In this document: piece by piece, positions 16,742 through 24,822 of the stretch
How the letters are laid out: every line of letters begins with the position of its first letter
Numbering within the stretch: the stretch's first letter is position 1
NCBI GenBank assembly: GCA_965203575.1
Contig: OZ241894.1
Span: 868,001-932,000 of the forward strand
Origin: Aldehydirespirator sp965203575
GTDB lineage: Bacteria > Actinomycetota > Acidimicrobiia > Acidimicrobiales > Aldehydirespiratoraceae
DNA length: 64,000 nt
Reading direction: 5' to 3'
The notes under the pieces: generated by a model
The model's database searches: none
Told to the model about the DNA's origin: nothing
What the model saw: the letters and a program-made list of their open reading frames with translations, nothing else
Program-made: the position numbers and the translations under genes

Positions 16742-17434
16742 ATGGGTGAGATGGTGGAGTTCGCCGCCAACGGATCGACGGCTCGTGGCTATGTGGCCGC
16801 CGCGGCAGGGGGCTCGGGCCCTGGTGTGATCGTGCTGCAGGAGTGGTGGGGGCTGGTGCCCCAGATCAAGGGGGTGTGCGACCTGCTCGCCGAGGCGGGC
16901 TTCACCGCGCTGGCCCCCGACCTGTACCAGGGCGAGATGGCCACCCACACCGAGATGGACAAGGCCGGCGAGCTGATGACCAGCCTGCCGCCGGAGCGGG
17001 CCGCCCGGGACATGTCCGCCGCCATCGACTACCTGCTCGGCCATGACGCGTGCTCCTCATCCACGGTCGGCGTGACCGGCTTCTGCATGGGCGGGCTGCT
17101 CACCCTTCGCATCGCCGCCATCGCCGGCGACCGGGTCTCGGCCGCGGCCCCGTTCTACGGCGCGCCCCTCGGTGACGACTCGCTCGACTGGAGCAACCTC
17201 AGCGCCAAGGTCGAGGGCCACTTCGCGGCCAGCGACGACTTCTTCCCGCCCGACGCCTGCGAGGCGCTAGCGCAGCAACTCCGCGACATGGGCAAGGACG
17301 TCGTCTTCCACACCTACGAGGGCACCGGCCACGGCTTCGGCAACTGGGAGGACCCGCTGAGCACCTACGACGAGGCGGCCTGGAACACCGCCTGGTCCCG
17401 CACCCTCGACCTGCTGCGCTCCAACGTGGCCTGA
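16742..17434 (+). CDS. Dienelactone hydrolase family protein
   Basis: A 230-residue DLH-type alpha/beta hydrolase. The cysteine nucleophile is in TGFCMGG (about residue 117), with the acid in SDDFF (about 165) and the histidine in GTGHGF (about 198); LQEWWGL near 36 is the oxyanion/substrate-binding block typical of carboxymethylenebutenolidase. The known reaction is opening of dienelactone to maleylacetate in chloroaromatic degradation, but most genomic homologues act on other lactones or esters. A strong Shine-Dalgarno (AAGGAGAC) precedes the ATG. It converges on ppk2. Confidence 0.88.
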   Translation: MGEMVEFAANGSTARGYVAAAAGGSGPGVIVLQEWWGLVPQIKGVCDLLAEAGFTALAPDLYQGEMATHTEMDKAGELMTSLPPERAARDMSAAIDYLLGHDACSSSTVGVTGFCMGGLLTLRIAAIAGDRVSAAAPFYGAPLGDDSLDWSNLSAKVEGHFAASDDFFPPDACEALAQQLRDMGKDVVFHTYEGTGHGFGNWEDPLSTYDEAAWNTAWSRTLDLLRSNVA

Positions 17435-17456
17435 GCCACCCGGCTTGCCGGCTTGC

Positions 17457-17472
17457 GCCAGCCCGGGCTGGC
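17457..17472. terminator. Palindromic hairpin between convergent genes
   Basis: GCCAGCCCGGGCTGGC is a perfect 16-bp palindrome 22 bp after the hydrolase stop and 64 bp before the ppk2 stop. It could terminate or protect both transcripts; there is no U tract. Confidence 0.4.
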
Positions 17473-17536
17473 CGCGCCTCTCCGAACCGCTCCGACCCTG
17501 TCTCCCGGGAGCGACGCCAGCGACGCTTGAGGATCG

Positions 17537-18373
17537 CTAGTAAGTCTCGGGCACGAACGTCTGGTCCGACATCGGCGGCCTCACGTAGCCCACGCCCGAC
17601 TGGCGCTCAGGCAGTTCCACATCCTCCCACGCCACGGTTTCGTACGGGATCATCGACAGCAGATGCGTGATGCAGTTGAGCCGGGCCTTCTTCTTGGAGT
17701 CGGCGTCGACCACGTACCACGGCGCCTGCTTGATGTCGGTGTGAGCGAACAGCGTGTCCTTGGCCTTGGAGAAGTCCACCCACCGGGCCCGACCCTGAAC
17801 GTCCATGGGCGACAGTTTCCAGCGCTTGAGCGGGTCCGCAATCCGGCTCTGGAACCGCCGCTCCTGCTCGGCGTCGCTGACCGAGAACCAGTACTTGATC
17901 AGGATGATCCCCGACCGCACCAGCATCCGCTCGAACTCGGGGCACGACCGGAGGAACTCCTTGTACTCCTCTTCGGTGCAGAACCCCATCACCGGCTCGA
18001 CGAGGCCGCGGTTGTACCAGCTGCGATCGAACAGCACCATCTCCCCCGCCGCGGGCAGCTCGGCCACGTAGCGCTGGAACCACCACTGGGTCTTCTCGCG
18101 GTCACTGGGCGTGCCCAGGGCAACAACCCGCACAACCCGGGGGTTGAGCCGCTCGGTGATCCGCTTGATGACCCCGCCCTTTCCGGCGGCGTCGCGGCCC
18201 TCGAAGATGACCACGACCTTCAGTCCCTTGTGGCGGATCCAGCGCTGGAGCCGCACGAGTTCCTCCTGCAGACTGCTCAGCTCGCGCTCGTAGTCGCGGT
18301 TCTTGATCTTCTTGCGCTTGCCGGGAGCCTCGTCGCCCGACTGTGCGTCATCGAGGGTCACATCAACGCTCAT
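17537..18373 (-). CDS. ppk2: Polyphosphate kinase 2
   Basis: A 278-residue class I-type PPK2. Walker A is EGRDAAGKGG (58-67) and Walker B DRSWYNR (116-122); the lid follows with many Arg/Lys (RITERLNPR, PSDREKTQWWFQRY). PPK2 transfers phosphate between polyphosphate and nucleotides, usually making GTP or ATP from the diphosphate. An N-terminal basic linker (KRKKIKNRDYERELSSLQEELVRLQ) is typical. The open frame extends 34 codons further upstream, but those codons overlap the divergent mutase gene; the ATG at 18373 fits the family. Confidence 0.92.
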   Translation of the reverse strand: MSVDVTLDDAQSGDEAPGKRKKIKNRDYERELSSLQEELVRLQRWIRHKGLKVVVIFEGRDAAGKGGVIKRITERLNPRVVRVVALGTPSDREKTQWWFQRYVAELPAAGEMVLFDRSWYNRGLVEPVMGFCTEEEYKEFLRSCPEFERMLVRSGIILIKYWFSVSDAEQERRFQSRIADPLKRWKLSPMDVQGRARWVDFSKAKDTLFAHTDIKQAPWYVVDADSKKKARLNCITHLLSMIPYETVAWEDVELPERQSGVGYVRPPMSDQTFVPETY

Positions 18374-18434
18374 GAGCCGGACAATAGTGCAGGCCGCCCA
18401 CTGCGAACTAGTGCGAAGCCTGCACAATGGAGGA

Positions 18435-20042
18435 ATGGAGTCCGAGCCGGCTGGAGACTCGCAGTCCTTCACCACGATGTCGGGAGTTCCCGTCGATCCC
18501 GTGTACGGCGACGGACCCCTGCCCGGGGAGTTCCCCTACACGCGGGGGATCTACCCGGAGATGTATCGCAGCCGGTTGTGGACCATGCGGATGTTCGCGG
18601 GGTTCGGCACTGCGGTGGACACCAACGGCCGGTTCAAGGAGATCCTGCGCCACGGCGGCACCGGTCTGTCCACCGCGTTCGACATGCCGACGCTGATGGG
18701 ACGCGACTCCGACGACGAGGTGTGGTCCGCCGGTGAGGTCGGCCGGGCCGGGGTGGCCATCGACACCCTCGCCGACATGGAGGACCTGTTCGCCGACATT
18801 GATCTGGGTTCGGTGTCGACCTCGATGACCATCAACGGTCCCGCCATCGTGGCTCTGGCCCAGTACATCGCGGTCGCCGACAAGACCGGGGTGGACCGGG
18901 CCGCGCTGTCGGGCACGGTCCAGAACGACATCCTCAAGGAGTACCAGGCCCAGAAGGAGTACATCTTCCCGCCCCGGCCGTCGATGCGCATCGTGTGTGA
19001 CATGATGCGCTTCACCACAGCAGAGATGCCCCGATGGCATCCGGTGTCGATCTCCGGCTACCACATCCGGGAGGCCGGCTCTACCGCCGCGCAGGAGCTG
19101 GGCTTCACGTTGGCCAACGGCTTCGCCTACGTGGAGGCGGCCCAGGCAGCCGGCCTCGACGTGGACGACTTCGCCGGCAGGCTCAGCTTCTTCTTCAACA
19201 GCCACAGCGACTTCTTCGAGGAGATCGGCAAGTACCGCGCCGCGCGGCGCATCTGGGCCACCTGGATGAGACAGCACTACGGCGCGACCTCAGAACGCAG
19301 CTTGATGTGCCGGTTCCACACCCAGACCGCGGGGGTGTCGCTCACCGCCCAGCAGCCCGAGATCAACATCGCCCGGGTAGCGCTGCAGGCGCTGGCCGGC
19401 GCCTTGGGCGGCACCCAGTCGCTGCACACCGACGCCTACGACGAGGCCCTGGCGCTACCCACCGAGAAGGCAGCTCGCATCGCCTTGCGAACCCAGCAGA
19501 TCGTCGCCCATGAGACCGGGGTGGCCAACGTCGCCGACCCGCTGGGCGGCTCGGCCTATGTGGAGTGGATGACCGACGAGATGGAGCGTCGCGCCACTGA
19601 GATCTTCGACCACCTGCTGGAGCTGGGCGGCGGCTCCATCCTCGAGGGCGTCTACGAAGGCATCGACAACGGCTATTTCGTGGGCCAGATCGCCGACTCC
19701 GCCTACCGGTTCGAGCGCGAGGTCAACGACGGCACCCGCATCATCGTCGGCGTCAACGCGTTCACTGATGGCGACGACAGCGACGACGGCGACAGCGACT
19801 TGCTCCGCATCGAGCAGGACACCGAGGACCTGCAACTCAAGCGCCTCACCGCGGTCAAGCAGACCCGCGACGGCGAAGCAGTGCGCCGCACACTCCAAGC
19901 CGTCCGGTCCGCAGCCGAGGACCCGGCCACCAACCTCATGCCGCCAGTGATCGACGCGGTCAAGGCATACGCCACCGAGGGCGAGATCTGCGGCGCCCTC
20001 GCCGATGTGTTCGGCCGCTACGTCGAGCAGGCCATCGTGTGA
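18435..20042 (+). CDS. icmA: Acyl-CoA mutase large subunit, isobutyryl-CoA mutase type
   Basis: A 535-residue B12-dependent acyl-CoA mutase catalytic subunit without its own cobalamin domain. The substrate-determining pair can be read: the residue equivalent to Tyr89 of methylmalonyl-CoA mutase is Phe54 (RMFAGFGTAVDTN), and the equivalent of Arg207 is Gln173 (KEYQAQKEYIFPP). Phe/Gln is the fingerprint of isobutyryl-CoA mutase, which interconverts isobutyryl- and n-butyryl-CoA; methylmalonyl-CoA mutase has Tyr/Arg and 2-hydroxyisobutyryl-CoA mutase Ile/Gln. GGAGGA lies directly before ATG 18435, unusually close, so ATG 18477 is a possible alternative. An acidic DDSDDGDSD insert sits near residue 440. 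The B12 subunit and MeaB follow at once. Confidence 0.88.
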   Translation: MESEPAGDSQSFTTMSGVPVDPVYGDGPLPGEFPYTRGIYPEMYRSRLWTMRMFAGFGTAVDTNGRFKEILRHGGTGLSTAFDMPTLMGRDSDDEVWSAGEVGRAGVAIDTLADMEDLFADIDLGSVSTSMTINGPAIVALAQYIAVADKTGVDRAALSGTVQNDILKEYQAQKEYIFPPRPSMRIVCDMMRFTTAEMPRWHPVSISGYHIREAGSTAAQELGFTLANGFAYVEAAQAAGLDVDDFAGRLSFFFNSHSDFFEEIGKYRAARRIWATWMRQHYGATSERSLMCRFHTQTAGVSLTAQQPEINIARVALQALAGALGGTQSLHTDAYDEALALPTEKAARIALRTQQIVAHETGVANVADPLGGSAYVEWMTDEMERRATEIFDHLLELGGGSILEGVYEGIDNGYFVGQIADSAYRFEREVNDGTRIIVGVNAFTDGDDSDDGDSDLLRIEQDTEDLQLKRLTAVKQTRDGEAVRRTLQAVRSAAEDPATNLMPPVIDAVKAYATEGEICGALADVFGRYVEQAIV

Positions 20043-20058
20043 CGATGCCAAGGCGACG

Positions 20059-20493
20059 ATGAGCCAGCAAGCGTCCGCGGCCCCCCGCGAAGCCCCCATC
20101 CGGGTCGTGTTGGCCAAGCTCGGCCTCGACGGCCACGACCGGGGCCTCAAGGTGGTGGCCCGCATGCTGCGCGACGCCGGCATGGAAGTCGTCTACCTCG
20201 GCCTGCGCCAAACCACCGACACCGTCATCGCCGCGGCCGAACAGGAGGACGCCGATGTGATCGGCCTGTCCATGCACAACGCCGGCCATCTCGCGCTCGC
20301 CCCGCGGATCCTTCAAGCCCTGACCGATGTCGACCTCGACGTGCCGGTAGTGATCGGCGGAATCGTCCCCGAGACCGATGTTGAAACGCTCAAGAAGATG
20401 GGCATCAGCGCCGTGCTCCACCCGGGCGCTTCCGCGGTGGAGGTCGCCGAGGCGGTCCGTAGCTCGCTCGGCGACCGCCCGATCGGCGGGTAG
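20059..20493 (+). CDS. icmB: Cobalamin-binding small subunit of the acyl-CoA mutase
   Basis: A 144-residue B12-binding domain protein with the base-off/His-on motif DGHDRG (24-29), whose His replaces dimethylbenzimidazole under cobalt, plus GLSMHNAGH and VVIGGIVPETD that hold the nucleotide tail. It pairs with the large subunit encoded 16 bp upstream; two-subunit mutases of this kind include isobutyryl-, 2-hydroxyisobutyryl- and pivalyl-CoA mutases. ATG 20059 is used because earlier in-frame codons overlap the large-subunit gene and are not conserved. Confidence 0.9.
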   Translation: MSQQASAAPREAPIRVVLAKLGLDGHDRGLKVVARMLRDAGMEVVYLGLRQTTDTVIAAAEQEDADVIGLSMHNAGHLALAPRILQALTDVDLDVPVVIGGIVPETDVETLKKMGISAVLHPGASAVEVAEAVRSSLGDRPIGG

Positions 20494-20505
20494 CTCCACG
20501 AGTTG

Positions 20506-21480
20506 ATGACCGATCCCGGCGAACTGCTTGAGCGTGCCGTCCACGGCCAGCGACAAGCACTCGGCCGGCTGCTCAGCCTGGTCGAACAAGGCGGCGCGCC
20601 CGCCGACGAGATCGCGGAACTGGTCCACGGCCGGGCCAACGGCGAGGCCGCCGTGATCGGCATCACCGGCGCCCCCGGCACGGGCAAGTCCACACTGGTG
20701 GGACACCTGCTCGACCAGACAGCCAATGAGGGACATCAACCCGCGGTGCTGGCCGTCGATCCGTCCTCCCCGCTCACCGGCGGCGCAATACTCGGCGACC
20801 GCATCCGCATGGACGGAGTGGCCGCGGGCCGGGCTTTCATCCGCTCGATGGCCACCAGGGGGCATGCGGGCGGGCTGGCGCTGGCCGTGCCCGCAGCCCT
20901 TCGGCTCTTCGAGGCATGCGGCTACAGGCCCCTGGTGGTCGAGACCGTGGGCGTCGGCCAAGTCGAGGTGGACATCACCCGCACCGCGGACACCACCGTG
21001 GTGATGGTGGCGCCCGGAATGGGCGACGCGGTGCAGGCCAACAAGGCCGGCCTCCTGGAGGTAGCCGACGTGCTGGTGGTCAACAAGGCCGACCGCCCCG
21101 GCGCCGACGACACCCGCCGCGACCTAGAGCACATGCTCGACCTAGGCCGCCTGGCCGGCCTTGCTGGGCTCGCGCAGGACTGGCGCCCCGAAATCATCAT
21201 GACCACCGCCACCACCGGCGACGGAGCCGACCAAGTCCACACAGCCATCCAAGCCCACCGCGCCCACCTGACCGAGACCGACCAGCTCAAAGCCCGCCGC
21301 CAGGCCAGGATCCACCAGGAAGTCCTAGACCGAGTCACCCAGCACCTAGACACCGCCGCCTCGCAGTATCTGGCCACCCAACCAGACGAACTGCGAGAAG
21401 CGCTAGAGGGCCACAGAACGCCCGCCGCCACCGCGGCTGCGATCACCGAGCGCCTATTGAGCGACCAACGTCCGCGCTAG
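20506..21480 (+). CDS. meaB: MeaB/ArgK-type G-protein chaperone of the mutase
   Basis: A 324-residue P-loop GTPase of the MeaB/MMAA family: Walker A GAPGTGKST (about 55-63), DPSSPLTGGAILGDRIRM, VVETVGVGQVEVD and NKAD for guanine specificity. It loads and protects the adenosylcobalamin mutase by GTP-gated cofactor transfer. It is the third gene of the icmA-icmB-meaB unit. The last 75 bp of the gene are tandemly duplicated just past the stop, so the C-terminus may have been trimmed by the duplication junction. Confidence 0.9.
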   Translation: MTDPGELLERAVHGQRQALGRLLSLVEQGGAPADEIAELVHGRANGEAAVIGITGAPGTGKSTLVGHLLDQTANEGHQPAVLAVDPSSPLTGGAILGDRIRMDGVAAGRAFIRSMATRGHAGGLALAVPAALRLFEACGYRPLVVETVGVGQVEVDITRTADTTVVMVAPGMGDAVQANKAGLLEVADVLVVNKADRPGADDTRRDLEHMLDLGRLAGLAGLAQDWRPEIIMTTATTGDGADQVHTAIQAHRAHLTETDQLKARRQARIHQEVLDRVTQHLDTAASQYLATQPDELREALEGHRTPAATAAAITERLLSDQRPR

Positions 21481-21541
21481 AGGGCCAAGGAACGCCGCCG
21501 CCACCGCGGCTGCGATCACCGAGCGCCTGCTGAGCGACCAG
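21402..21541 (+). repeat. Tandem duplication of the meaB 3' end (about 74 bp)
   Basis: A copy starting at GCTAGAGGGCCA (21402) recurs at 21476 with a few substitutions and one missing base. The first copy is coding; the second lies just after the TAG that arises at the junction. Confidence 0.8.
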
Positions 21542-21636
21542 CCCCCTAGATAGCCCAAAGCGATTCTGCTGCCGCGGGAGCGCGGAAAGCGAGGCCGGGG
21601 GGTGGCGCAGGGCTCGCCGGCCGGACGCGCCACACC

Positions 21637-22365
21637 CTACCGCGCCAGCAGAATCCGACGGGCCTCGCTCAACTCGGCTATCCGGTCGGCAGCCTCGGTT
21701 TCGGCCGCGCCAAGATCGGGGTGGGCGGCCCGCAATGCCTCGCGGAAGCCGCGACGGACTGCAGCCTGCTCGGGCGGCTCGACCTCGCGGTCGAACCCCA
21801 GGACTTCCAGTGCCCAACCGACGGGATCAGCCACCGCTCGGGCCGGCCTCGACGTCCGCTGACCGGCCGCCAGGTACGCGAACAGCGCCGGACCTAGGTC
21901 GCCTCGCCACGCCAGACCCCTCCGCACTGCCCGGAGAGCCTCGGTGCGGACCGCCGGACCGGCCAGGCCCGCCGCGTAGGCGGAACCCAGGACGAGCTGG
22001 CTCGCGGTAGCCCGCGACCCGTCGAACTCGCAGGTCAGACGTTCGGCGGAACCATCGCCGTTGGCCCCGTGGAGCCTCTGGCGGCTGCGAGTCAGGCCGA
22101 CCCGGTCGCGCTGCAAGCGGTGGCGCAGCCGGGGTTGGGCCACAGAGCGCCCCTGCTCCAACTCGTGGACGAGTCCCATGACCTCCCCGAGCAGATCGAG
22201 GGTGAGGCCGGGCCCGAAGCGGGCACACACCGCACCCAGCAGCAAGCCGCCGAAACCGGGGCCTGAGCCATCAGGCGAGGCAGGAAGCCACGCACGGCCC
22301 ACTGCGATCCGGCGGGTGGGGGCTATCGGTCTGGAGTGGAAGATCTCGAGCTCGGCCAGCAGCAC
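21637..22365 (-). CDS. Protein with a C-terminal J-like domain
   Basis: Up to 242 residues. The last about 60 residues read as a J domain: helix (EQAAVRRGFREALRAAHPD) with the HPD tripeptide at about 215-217, then helix III (AADRIAELSEARRILL). HPD is the Hsp70-stimulating motif of DnaJ co-chaperones. The first 170 residues are Leu/Ala/Gly/Arg-rich with no recognised domain. C-terminal J domains are seen in several actinobacterial proteins of unknown client. The true start is uncertain; the first 25 residues are not clearly protein-like. Confidence 0.6.
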   Translation of the reverse strand: MLLAELEIFHSRPIAPTRRIAVGRAWLPASPDGSGPGFGGLLLGAVCARFGPGLTLDLLGEVMGLVHELEQGRSVAQPRLRHRLQRDRVGLTRSRQRLHGANGDGSAERLTCEFDGSRATASQLVLGSAYAAGLAGPAVRTEALRAVRRGLAWRGDLGPALFAYLAAGQRTSRPARAVADPVGWALEVLGFDREVEPPEQAAVRRGFREALRAAHPDLGAAETEAADRIAELSEARRILLAR

Positions 22366-22424
22366 CAGGCCAAGCTAGCGGGCGAGAATTCCGCGTACCT
22401 CCGCTCGCGTGAGGCGGCTGGCAA

Positions 22425-23759
22425 TCACGCGCCCGTCACCCCGGCCGGGTCGGTCTGGGACTCGGGGAACTCAGACTCCAGTCCGTCGAGGGAGTCCAGC
22501 AACCCGCCGAGGAATCCTTCCAGGCCGAAGCCCTCCAGCATCTCCATCATCCGCTCGAGCTGTTCGCGTTCCTCGTCGGACAGCTGCCCGAGGTCGCCGA
22601 AGCACTGCTCCTTGTCGCCGTCGCGGAAACAGAAACTGTCCTGGCTCCCGTCACCGCCGTCGCCACGGAATCGGAAGCCCCGCTCGCCGCCCCTGAAGAA
22701 ATCCTCGAATCCTTCCAGACCTTCCAGGCCCTCGAATCCCTCGAAGCCCTCGGACTCAAACGGCAAGCCGTCCTGGAGGAACTGCTCGTAGAGCTCAAAG
22801 AGCTCCTCCAGGTCGAAGGGCATGCCGTTCCTGAAGGGCACGCCGTCCTCGGACGGCCGGCCATCGCCAAACGGCGTACCGTCCCGGAACGACCAGCCAT
22901 CGCCAAACGGCACACCGTCCCGGAACGACCAGCCATCGCCAAACGGCGTGCCGTCTCTGAACGGCGCACCATCCCCGAACGGCCGGCCATCCTTGAACGG
23001 CCGCTCGCCGTATGGTCCATAGAACGGCGAGAGCGGCGAGAACCAGAAGCCCCGAGGGCGCATCCCGAAATCGAAGTAGCCGTCATCACCGCCCGGCTCG
23101 AATTCCGGCCACTCAGCCCCCGGCGCGTTGCACACCAGGATCGTGACGGCGTCATCTCCCGTTCCGAGGCTGAGAACCGTCTCGCACTTCCCGGCGTCGA
23201 GCTCGAGCCCCGATTCGGACGATTCGCCAGGACCATGCGCCGTCTCGCCATCACGATCCCCGCGCCCCTTGCTCTCGTCGCGCTCCCCCCGCTCACGCCG
23301 GTCCCGGCGCTCCTGCCTGCGCTCTGCCCGCTCACGCCGGTCGCTCCAGTCACGCCGACCGTGCTCGAACCGCTCATGGCGGTCATCTCGGTACGCCCGA
23401 GGTCCCGAACCCCACTCGGCACCCCACTCCCCGTCGCCCTCGAAAGACGTCGCGTAGTCCACGACGCCGTAGTAGTCGTCGTCATCGTCGACGATGGCAG
23501 CAATGGCCCACACCGCACCCACGACGGCGACCGCACCGGCCACCACCGCGCCCGCAACCACGGCGGCTGCCCGGCCTGTGCGCCGCGGGGGCTGGCTCCC
23601 GCTCGTGGTCTCGTCTATGTCACCACCGGGGGTGTCGTCAGCTGGTGCAGCGCCCTCCCCGTCGGTGTCGCCTGGATCCCCTTCGGGATCCGCCTCTCCG
23701 GCTGGAGTCTCCTCGACCGGGGTGTCTGCGTCTTCGGCGGGAGTTTCTTCGTCGGCCAT
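22425..23759 (-). CDS. Membrane-anchored low-complexity protein with PFxDG repeats
   Basis: A 444-residue protein: acidic, Pro/Glu-rich cytosolic start (1-60), one membrane helix (about 65-90, AAAVVAGAVVAGAVAVVGAVW), a run of charged Arg/Glu repeats (DRRERAERRQERRDRRERGE, about 135-170), a small folded-looking part with two Cys, then about ten hexamers of the type PFGDG-x/SFRDG-x (about 250-310), EGFEGFEGLEG repeats and an acidic tail. I recognise no family. The repeat character suggests a surface or phase-separating scaffold, but this is a guess. Strong strand-specific composition makes several shadow frames open; this frame is preferred for its start codon and its membrane helix. Confidence 0.55.
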   Translation of the reverse strand: MADEETPAEDADTPVEETPAGEADPEGDPGDTDGEGAAPADDTPGGDIDETTSGSQPPRRTGRAAAVVAGAVVAGAVAVVGAVWAIAAIVDDDDDYYGVVDYATSFEGDGEWGAEWGSGPRAYRDDRHERFEHGRRDWSDRRERAERRQERRDRRERGERDESKGRGDRDGETAHGPGESSESGLELDAGKCETVLSLGTGDDAVTILVCNAPGAEWPEFEPGGDDGYFDFGMRPRGFWFSPLSPFYGPYGERPFKDGRPFGDGAPFRDGTPFGDGWSFRDGVPFGDGWSFRDGTPFGDGRPSEDGVPFRNGMPFDLEELFELYEQFLQDGLPFESEGFEGFEGLEGLEGFEDFFRGGERGFRFRGDGGDGSQDSFCFRDGDKEQCFGDLGQLSDEEREQLERMMEMLEGFGLEGFLGGLLDSLDGLESEFPESQTDPAGVTGA

Positions 23760-23820
23760 GGGATGAATCTAGGTGTCGACGTTGAGAGTCTGGTTAGAAG
23801 CAGGCCGCGGCCCGGGTCGA

Positions 23821-24702
23821 TCAGACGAGCGTCCTGAGGGTGTCGCTCAGGCGGTGGGCCAGCTCGCGCAGATCGTCTCTGTCGGTGTCCTCGCCCTCCA
23901 CCAAGTCGAGCAACTCACCCACCGAGTTGCGCAGCGTTCGCCAGTTGGGAGCAGAGAAGCCGAACGGCGTCCGCACTCCGGCGATCCGCCGAGCGTTCGT
24001 CACAACGCCTCGCATGCCGTCGAGATCTCCGGGATCTCGTCGCAGCCGATCACACGCCACGAACAGGGCGCTGAGGAGCTCATTGACCTCGAGGCCGTCG
24101 AGCTCCTCGAATTGAGCTTCCTCCTCACGGGCCAGCAGATCGTCAATCACCAGCTCGACGCGGTCCTCGTCCGCTTCGCGGACCAGCAGGTCGCAGACCT
24201 CGCCCGGCTCGGTCTCCTGATCGGCATCGCCCTCGGTGTCGTCCTCGGTGTCGCCCTCGGTGTCCAGTATGTGCGGCACGCGGGCCTGCACCAGTCGCTC
24301 CACCAACTCCGCCCTCAGCGCCTCCGACCATTCCGCGAGCTCGAAGGCCGTCAAGGAGTCCTCGGGCCCGATCGGTCGGCTGGTGGCCTCCTTCGCCTCC
24401 TCGGTCTCCTCGACCTCGTCCACGAGGCTGTCGACGGTCTCCTCCAGCGACTCGTGGACCATCAGCGTCGTGCCCTGCCACGAGTGGACGACCTTGTCGA
24501 CTGTGAGCAGTTGCTGCAGCATCACCCGGCTCTCGAGCGACCACTCGTGAAGCTCGTACGCCAACCACTCCCCGGCCTCGCCGTCGCCGGGATCCTGGTC
24601 AGACTCCTGGCCAGAATCCGGGTCGACCGGATCGCTCGAGAACGGCTCGGACCCGGTGTCGGCCGAACCTCGGCGGAACCTGTCTCGGAACGCGGCGGGC
24701 AC
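23821..24702 (-). CDS. Acidic protein of unknown function with an internal repeat
   Basis: A 293-residue acidic protein. Two segments resemble each other: AYELHEWSLESRVMLQQLL...VDSLVDEVE (about 49-98) and AFELAEWSEALRAELVERL...ELVIDDLLAREE (about 118-195), both with an E-W-S helix then a long acidic helix. The C-terminus (about 205-293) is helical. There is no signal peptide, membrane helix or catalytic motif. It lies 61 bp upstream (in transcription) of the low-complexity membrane protein and may be cotranscribed with it; functions unknown. Confidence 0.6.
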   Translation of the reverse strand: MPAAFRDRFRRGSADTGSEPFSSDPVDPDSGQESDQDPGDGEAGEWLAYELHEWSLESRVMLQQLLTVDKVVHSWQGTTLMVHESLEETVDSLVDEVEETEEAKEATSRPIGPEDSLTAFELAEWSEALRAELVERLVQARVPHILDTEGDTEDDTEGDADQETEPGEVCDLLVREADEDRVELVIDDLLAREEEAQFEELDGLEVNELLSALFVACDRLRRDPGDLDGMRGVVTNARRIAGVRTPFGFSAPNWRTLRNSVGELLDLVEGEDTDRDDLRELAHRLSDTLRTLV

Positions 24703-24810
24703 GTCACAATCTTGCCACCGTGGCCGCCCATTGCGACACTGCTGAAGTGCCGCACCGCTCAGGTCGCGCCGGCACCACTCACGTGCTACTCACCGACGCC
24801 CGGCTTGGGA

Positions 24811-24816
24811 TAGGTT
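24811..24816 (+). promoter_or_regulatory. -10 box (TAGGTT) of a probable leaderless promoter
   Basis: TAGGTT ends 6 nt before the glpX ATG and there is no Shine-Dalgarno in between. Confidence 0.4.
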
Positions 24817-24822
24817 CGCGGC

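Noticed and set aside
14989..16770. Long minus-strand open frame (593 codons) over the DUF222 gene and the minisatellite
   Set aside because: It is antisense to a clear HNH gene, has the composition of a shadow frame, and the repeats keep all frames open because 72 is divisible by three.
22822..23457. Plus-strand frames over the PFxDG repeat gene
   Set aside because: Their repeats are reflections of the minus-strand hexamers; only the minus strand has a sensible start and a membrane helix.
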